A stretch of DNA of 45,756 nt from Bacteroidales bacterium UBA7569 (GTDB lineage: Bacteria > Bacteroidota > Bacteroidia > Bacteroidales > Paludibacteraceae), in assembly GCA_002477945.1 (NCBI GenBank), contig DLLF01000038.1:1-45756 (forward strand). The letters run 5' to 3'. The position numbers were made by a program, and so were the translations under genes. This document shows positions 42,333-45,756 of the stretch, piece after piece. A model generated the notes under the pieces. It did no database searches, was not told where the DNA came from, and worked only from the letters and a program-made list of their open reading frames with translations. Each line of letters opens with the position of its first letter. The first letter of the stretch is position 1.

Positions 42333-44627
42333 ATGCACAAAAATTACCTTCTTTTGCTTGTCTGCTTCCTGCTTGCTTTGCAGGGAATGGCACAAAGTCA
42401 GGACACGCTCACTGTCTTGAAAACGATAGATGAGATTCAGGTCGTGGCACAGCGAGTTCAACAAACCACTACCAATCACGAGATTGTCTCTCATGAGACC
42501 CTTAATCGGAAGAACACGGGGCAAAATCTGCCCTATCTGCTCTCCACGGTACCGGCGTTGCAGGTAACGAGCGACGATGGTCTCGGAGTGGGCTACACCT
42601 ATTTCCGTGTGCGCGGTACCGACCATACGCGCATCAACATGACCGTCAACGATGTGCCGCTCAACGATCAGGAGAGCCAGACCGTTTTCTGGGTGAATAT
42701 GACGGATATGGCAGCCTCTATGTCGAGTATCGATGTGCAGCGCGGTGTAGGTACGTCCACCAATGGCTCGGCTTCCTTTGGCGCATCGCTCAATATGCAG
42801 ACAGGTGATAATGATACTGTTAGCCACTACACGCTGAGTTTCAACGGCGGTATGTACAATACGTTCCGCGAGATGGCATCGGCACACGTAGTGTTGCCCA
42901 ACAACTGGCGTGCCAATGCGCGTTTCAGCAAGGTCAACTCTGACGGTTTTCTTTATCGTGCAAGTTCCGACCTATACTCTTATTACAGCGACCTCGGCTG
43001 GTATGGCAAGCAGACACAGGTCATCGGGCGTTTCTTCGGCGGTAAGGAAAAGACAGGTATGGGCTGGGACGGCGTTACCAAAGATGTGGCGTACGGTCTC
43101 AATGGCGCTGACCGCCGCTACAACCCCGCAGGCGAATATACCGACGACAACGGCGAGACCAAATACTATGACAATCAGACCGACAACTATGCACAACAGC
43201 ATGCGCAGTTGTCTATCAATCATCGCTTTAATCCGAATTGGAGTTTGAATACCACATTGCACTACACTCACGGCGGCGGTTACTACGAGCAGATGAAGAA
43301 TAAGAAATTCTCCTACTTCGGTTTGTCTCCTTATAATGTGTATATGTACAATGAAGAAACTGGTATGACAGACACCGTGGCTGTGAAGAAAGCGAATACT
43401 ATATATCGTAAGTTCTTGGATAACCATTTCGCAGGCGTAGTATTCTCTACCAAATATGTGTCGGAAGATGTCGATGCGCAGATGGGAGTAGCGGCTAATG
43501 ATTACATCGGAAACCACTTCGGCACCATTATCTATATGCACGACTCGGTCTATGCACCCAAGTTGGATCCGAACTATGAATACTATCGCTCCAAGAGCAA
43601 CAAAGTGGATGCTAATGTGTATGCCAAGGCTAACTGGCGTGTCATCAACCGTGCACAGGAGAAACTGAGTCTCTATGCCGACCTGCAATACCGTTATATT
43701 CACTATACGATGAGCGGTATCAATTCCGAGGATATGCAGGAACTGCCCCTGACGGTTGATTATCATTTCTTCAACCCGAAGGCAGGACTTACCTACCAGA
43801 ACGGCGGACATTTGCTCTATGGCTCTTTTGCAATGGCTAACCGCGAGCCGAGCCGCAATAATTATACCGAGAATGTTTGGTATGATGCTGCCACACAAAC
43901 CCTGAAAGGCGATATGCCCAAGCCCGAGCGTCTGTATGACTATGAGGTGGGCTACACCTACTCGCACCCGCGTTTCACTGTCGGTGCCAACCTCTATTTT
44001 ATGGACTACGACAACCAACTGGTACTCACAGGGCGTATTAACGATGTGGGTGCACAATCCACCAAGAACGTGAAGGACTCCTACCGTATGGGTGCGGAGA
44101 TTACTGCGGGGGTGAAGATTCTCGACTGGTTCCGTTGGGATGGCAACTTTGTCCTCTCGCGCAACAAGATTCTCAACTACACCGATGTCATTACCGAGTA
44201 TGATGCAGACTACAACTGGGTAGGCGAAAAAGAAATCGAACTCAAAGAGACTACCATCGCTTTCTCGCCGATGATTACCGCCATGTCGCTCTTTACTTTT
44301 GATGTGGCAGGTTTCCTGGCAACCATCCAGACCAACGTAACGAGCAAGCAGTATCTCGACAATATGCAGAACGAGACGGCTGCCCTCAAGGCGTTCACCA
44401 CTACCAATGTGAACCTCCAGTACCAACTGCCGATGAACAAATGGTGTGGTAAAAATAATGTACCGCAGATCCGTTTGCTCTGCCAACTCAATAACATCTT
44501 CGATGCCAAGTATGCCAGCAATGGCGGTAGCGACTATTCCTACACCACCGACGGCACGGCTTGCTGGCCTTGGTACTATGCCCAGGCAGGCATCAATGTC
44601 CACGCAGGATTCGTAATCAACTGGTAA
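42333..44627 (+). CDS. TonB-dependent receptor, presumed thiamin transporter (OMR1-like)
   Basis: 764 aa. Signal peptide (MHKNYLLLLVCFLLALQGMA) followed by a TonB-box-like DEIQVVAQ, a plug domain (YLLSTVPALQVTSDDGLGVGYTYFRVRG; VQRGVGTSTNGSASFGASLNMQTG), and a large aromatic-rich barrel ending in VHAGFVINW. The TPP riboswitch directly upstream identifies it as the thiamin or thiamin-precursor receptor type known in Bacteroidetes; the substrate is inferred from regulation, not from the protein itself. No inner-membrane PnuT-like permease or thiamin kinase follows, so the import system is split. Confidence 0.9.
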   Translation: MHKNYLLLLVCFLLALQGMAQSQDTLTVLKTIDEIQVVAQRVQQTTTNHEIVSHETLNRKNTGQNLPYLLSTVPALQVTSDDGLGVGYTYFRVRGTDHTRINMTVNDVPLNDQESQTVFWVNMTDMAASMSSIDVQRGVGTSTNGSASFGASLNMQTGDNDTVSHYTLSFNGGMYNTFREMASAHVVLPNNWRANARFSKVNSDGFLYRASSDLYSYYSDLGWYGKQTQVIGRFFGGKEKTGMGWDGVTKDVAYGLNGADRRYNPAGEYTDDNGETKYYDNQTDNYAQQHAQLSINHRFNPNWSLNTTLHYTHGGGYYEQMKNKKFSYFGLSPYNVYMYNEETGMTDTVAVKKANTIYRKFLDNHFAGVVFSTKYVSEDVDAQMGVAANDYIGNHFGTIIYMHDSVYAPKLDPNYEYYRSKSNKVDANVYAKANWRVINRAQEKLSLYADLQYRYIHYTMSGINSEDMQELPLTVDYHFFNPKAGLTYQNGGHLLYGSFAMANREPSRNNYTENVWYDAATQTLKGDMPKPERLYDYEVGYTYSHPRFTVGANLYFMDYDNQLVLTGRINDVGAQSTKNVKDSYRMGAEITAGVKILDWFRWDGNFVLSRNKILNYTDVITEYDADYNWVGEKEIELKETTIAFSPMITAMSLFTFDVAGFLATIQTNVTSKQYLDNMQNETAALKAFTTTNVNLQYQLPMNKWCGKNNVPQIRLLCQLNNIFDAKYASNGGSDYSYTTDGTACWPWYYAQAGINVHAGFVINW

Positions 44628-44681
44628 AAGAAATGAGAAGAGAAAATTGCCGATATATTTCCGTAATCAAAAAACTTGCTG

Positions 44682-44689
44682 TACCTTTG
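44682..44689 (+). promoter_or_regulatory. -7 promoter element for mdh
   Basis: TACCTTTG, 44 bp before the mdh ATG. The -33 region has TTTC rather than TTTG at correct spacing, so it is a weaker match. Confidence 0.6.
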
Positions 44690-44733
44690 CGCATGTAAAG
44701 GTGAACACAATTAAATCTTAAAACAGATATCTT

Positions 44734-45675
44734 ATGTCAAAAGTAACTGTAGTAGGTGCAGGTAACGTAGGTGCTACATGCGCTAATGTATTGGCAGTAA
44801 ATGAGGTTGCCAACGAAGTATGTCTTATCGACATCAAGGAAGGTCTTGCCGAAGGTAAGGCGATGGATATTATGCAGACGGCTCAATTGATGGGCTTCGA
44901 TACCGTGGTAAAAGGCGTAACCAACGACTATGAGCAAACTGCAGGCAGTGATGTGGTTGTTGTTACAAGCGGTCTCCCTCGCAAACCGGGTATGACGCGT
45001 GAGGAACTCATTGGTGTAAACGCAGGTATCGTCAAGAGCGTAGTTTCGTCTGTTCTGAAATACTCACCCGATGCAATCCTTGTTATCGTTAGTAACCCTA
45101 TGGATACCATGGCATATCTCACATTGCACGCTCTTGGGTTGCCCCGCAACCGCGTTATCGGTATGGGTGGTGCTTTGGATAGTTCTCGCCTGAAGTATTT
45201 CCTCAGCCTGGCTCTCCACTGCAATGCAAACGATGTGGACGGTTTCGTTATTGGCGGACACGGCGACACGACAATGATTCCTCTCATGGGTTATGCCACC
45301 TACAAAGGTGTACCCGTAACAGAACTCCTATCGCAGGAAGAGATCGACAATGTGGTTAAATCCACGATGGTCGGTGGTGCTACTCTCACAGGTCTCCTCG
45401 GAACATCGGCATGGATGGCTCCGGGTGCTGCGGCTTCTTCGGTGGTTGAGGCTATCATCAAAGACCAGAAGAAGATGATTCCTTGCTCTGCGGCCTTGGA
45501 CGGCGAGTATGGTATGAAGGATATCACGATAGGCGTGCCTTGTATCATCGGTAAGAATGGTATCGAGAAGATTGTGGAGTTCAAACTGTCACCTGCCGAC
45601 AAGCAAAAGTTGGCAGACTCGGAGGTTGCTGTCCGCAAAACGACTTCTGTCCTCAAAGAACTCAACGTCCTCTAA
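44734..45675 (+). CDS. mdh: NAD-dependent malate dehydrogenase
   Basis: 313 aa, LDH-like type. NAD-binding GAGNVG at residues 8-13 with D33 after it (CLIDIKEG), substrate arginines R83, R89 and R152, the catalytic pair D149 and H176 (GGHGDTTMIPL), and N121 (VSNPMD). R83 in LPRKPGMTR marks malate rather than lactate specificity. It converts oxaloacetate to malate in the reductive branch toward fumarate and succinate, linking to the PEP carboxykinase at the window start. It has its own -7 box, and no strong terminator is visible in the remaining 81 bp. Confidence 0.96.
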   Translation: MSKVTVVGAGNVGATCANVLAVNEVANEVCLIDIKEGLAEGKAMDIMQTAQLMGFDTVVKGVTNDYEQTAGSDVVVVTSGLPRKPGMTREELIGVNAGIVKSVVSSVLKYSPDAILVIVSNPMDTMAYLTLHALGLPRNRVIGMGGALDSSRLKYFLSLALHCNANDVDGFVIGGHGDTTMIPLMGYATYKGVPVTELLSQEEIDNVVKSTMVGGATLTGLLGTSAWMAPGAAASSVVEAIIKDQKKMIPCSAALDGEYGMKDITIGVPCIIGKNGIEKIVEFKLSPADKQKLADSEVAVRKTTSVLKELNVL

Positions 45676-45756
45676 TCCGTTGATAGTATAACCGAGGAGA
45701 TGGAGTCCTGTCCGGAACTCCGCTCCGTTCTGAGATAAGATAAAAGAGAAACCCTG

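Noticed and set aside
42972..44603. Long open frame (543 aa) antisense to the thiamin TonB receptor
   Set aside because: It mirrors the receptor's coding bias, has no recognisable domain, and the plus-strand gene is certain.
45676..45756. Terminator after mdh (GGAGTCC...GGAACTCC)
   Set aside because: The stem is short and interrupted, without a T-run; the window ends before it can be judged.

Overview
This 45.8 kb window reads as ordinary chromosome from an anaerobic member of the Bacteroidota, most likely order Bacteroidales. The signs are: promoters with the Bacteroidetes pattern (TTTG or TTG near -33, TAnnTTTG near -7, 19-20 bp spacer) ahead of many genes; Bacteroidota-typical families (GldH, DUF5686, a DUF6242-like lipoprotein, TonB receptors with an N-terminal carboxypeptidase-regulatory-like domain, a likely type IX secretion sorting domain, and a fused topoisomerase IV A protein with acidic tails); and anaerobe metabolism (ATP-type PEP carboxykinase, NAD malate dehydrogenase, a rubredoxin-rubrerythrin protein). 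The sequence does not fix genus or species. I saw no tRNA, rRNA, CRISPR array, prophage or intact insertion sequence.

Layout. 1-1383: 3' part of pckA. 1531-5131: operon of an FAD oxidoreductase, a GT-C membrane glycosyltransferase and a GtrA-like flippase. 5527-11258: rpmH with its own promoter and terminator, then rbfA, an FtsX-type permease, a lipoprotein, xerD and a DUF5686 protein, tightly packed. 11323-12412: split chromate transporter pair with its own promoter. 12413-13058: non-coding, with an 11-bp tandem repeat and a 331-bp MITE-like element flanked by a target duplication. 13059-20311: coiled-coil secreted protein, upp, a 55-aa membrane protein, parC, M13 metallopeptidase and NlpC/P60 peptidase. 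20668-23923 (minus): panC-pdxB-proS. 24133-30226: holB-ricT-gldH-trmB-mrp-MATE, nearly gapless. 30189-31541 (minus): TPR/PD40 protein. 32142-34836: TonB receptor plus a periplasmic heavy-metal-binding protein. 34849-38829: 5-formyl-THF cyclo-ligase, DUF6242-like lipoprotein, membrane endonuclease/exonuclease/phosphatase and rhomboid protease. 39111-40456: HU, gcvH and rubrerythrin. 40642-41529 (minus): small secreted protein with a probable T9SS sorting tail. 42222-44627: TPP riboswitch and a TonB receptor, presumably for thiamin. 44734-45675: mdh.

The most unusual content is in the intergenic DNA. Five intergenic regions carry arrays of an 11-bp unit (consensus ACGACCCCTSA), each 3-4 units long and close to one DNA helical turn per unit. 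Four places carry a second repeat whose shared core ends in CGGCATTGTG. At three loci the two families lie side by side in the same order and orientation. One copy of the second family (12533-12863) still has 15/16-bp inverted ends and an 11-bp direct duplication of its flanks (10/11 identical), so that family spread, at least in part, as a non-autonomous mobile element.
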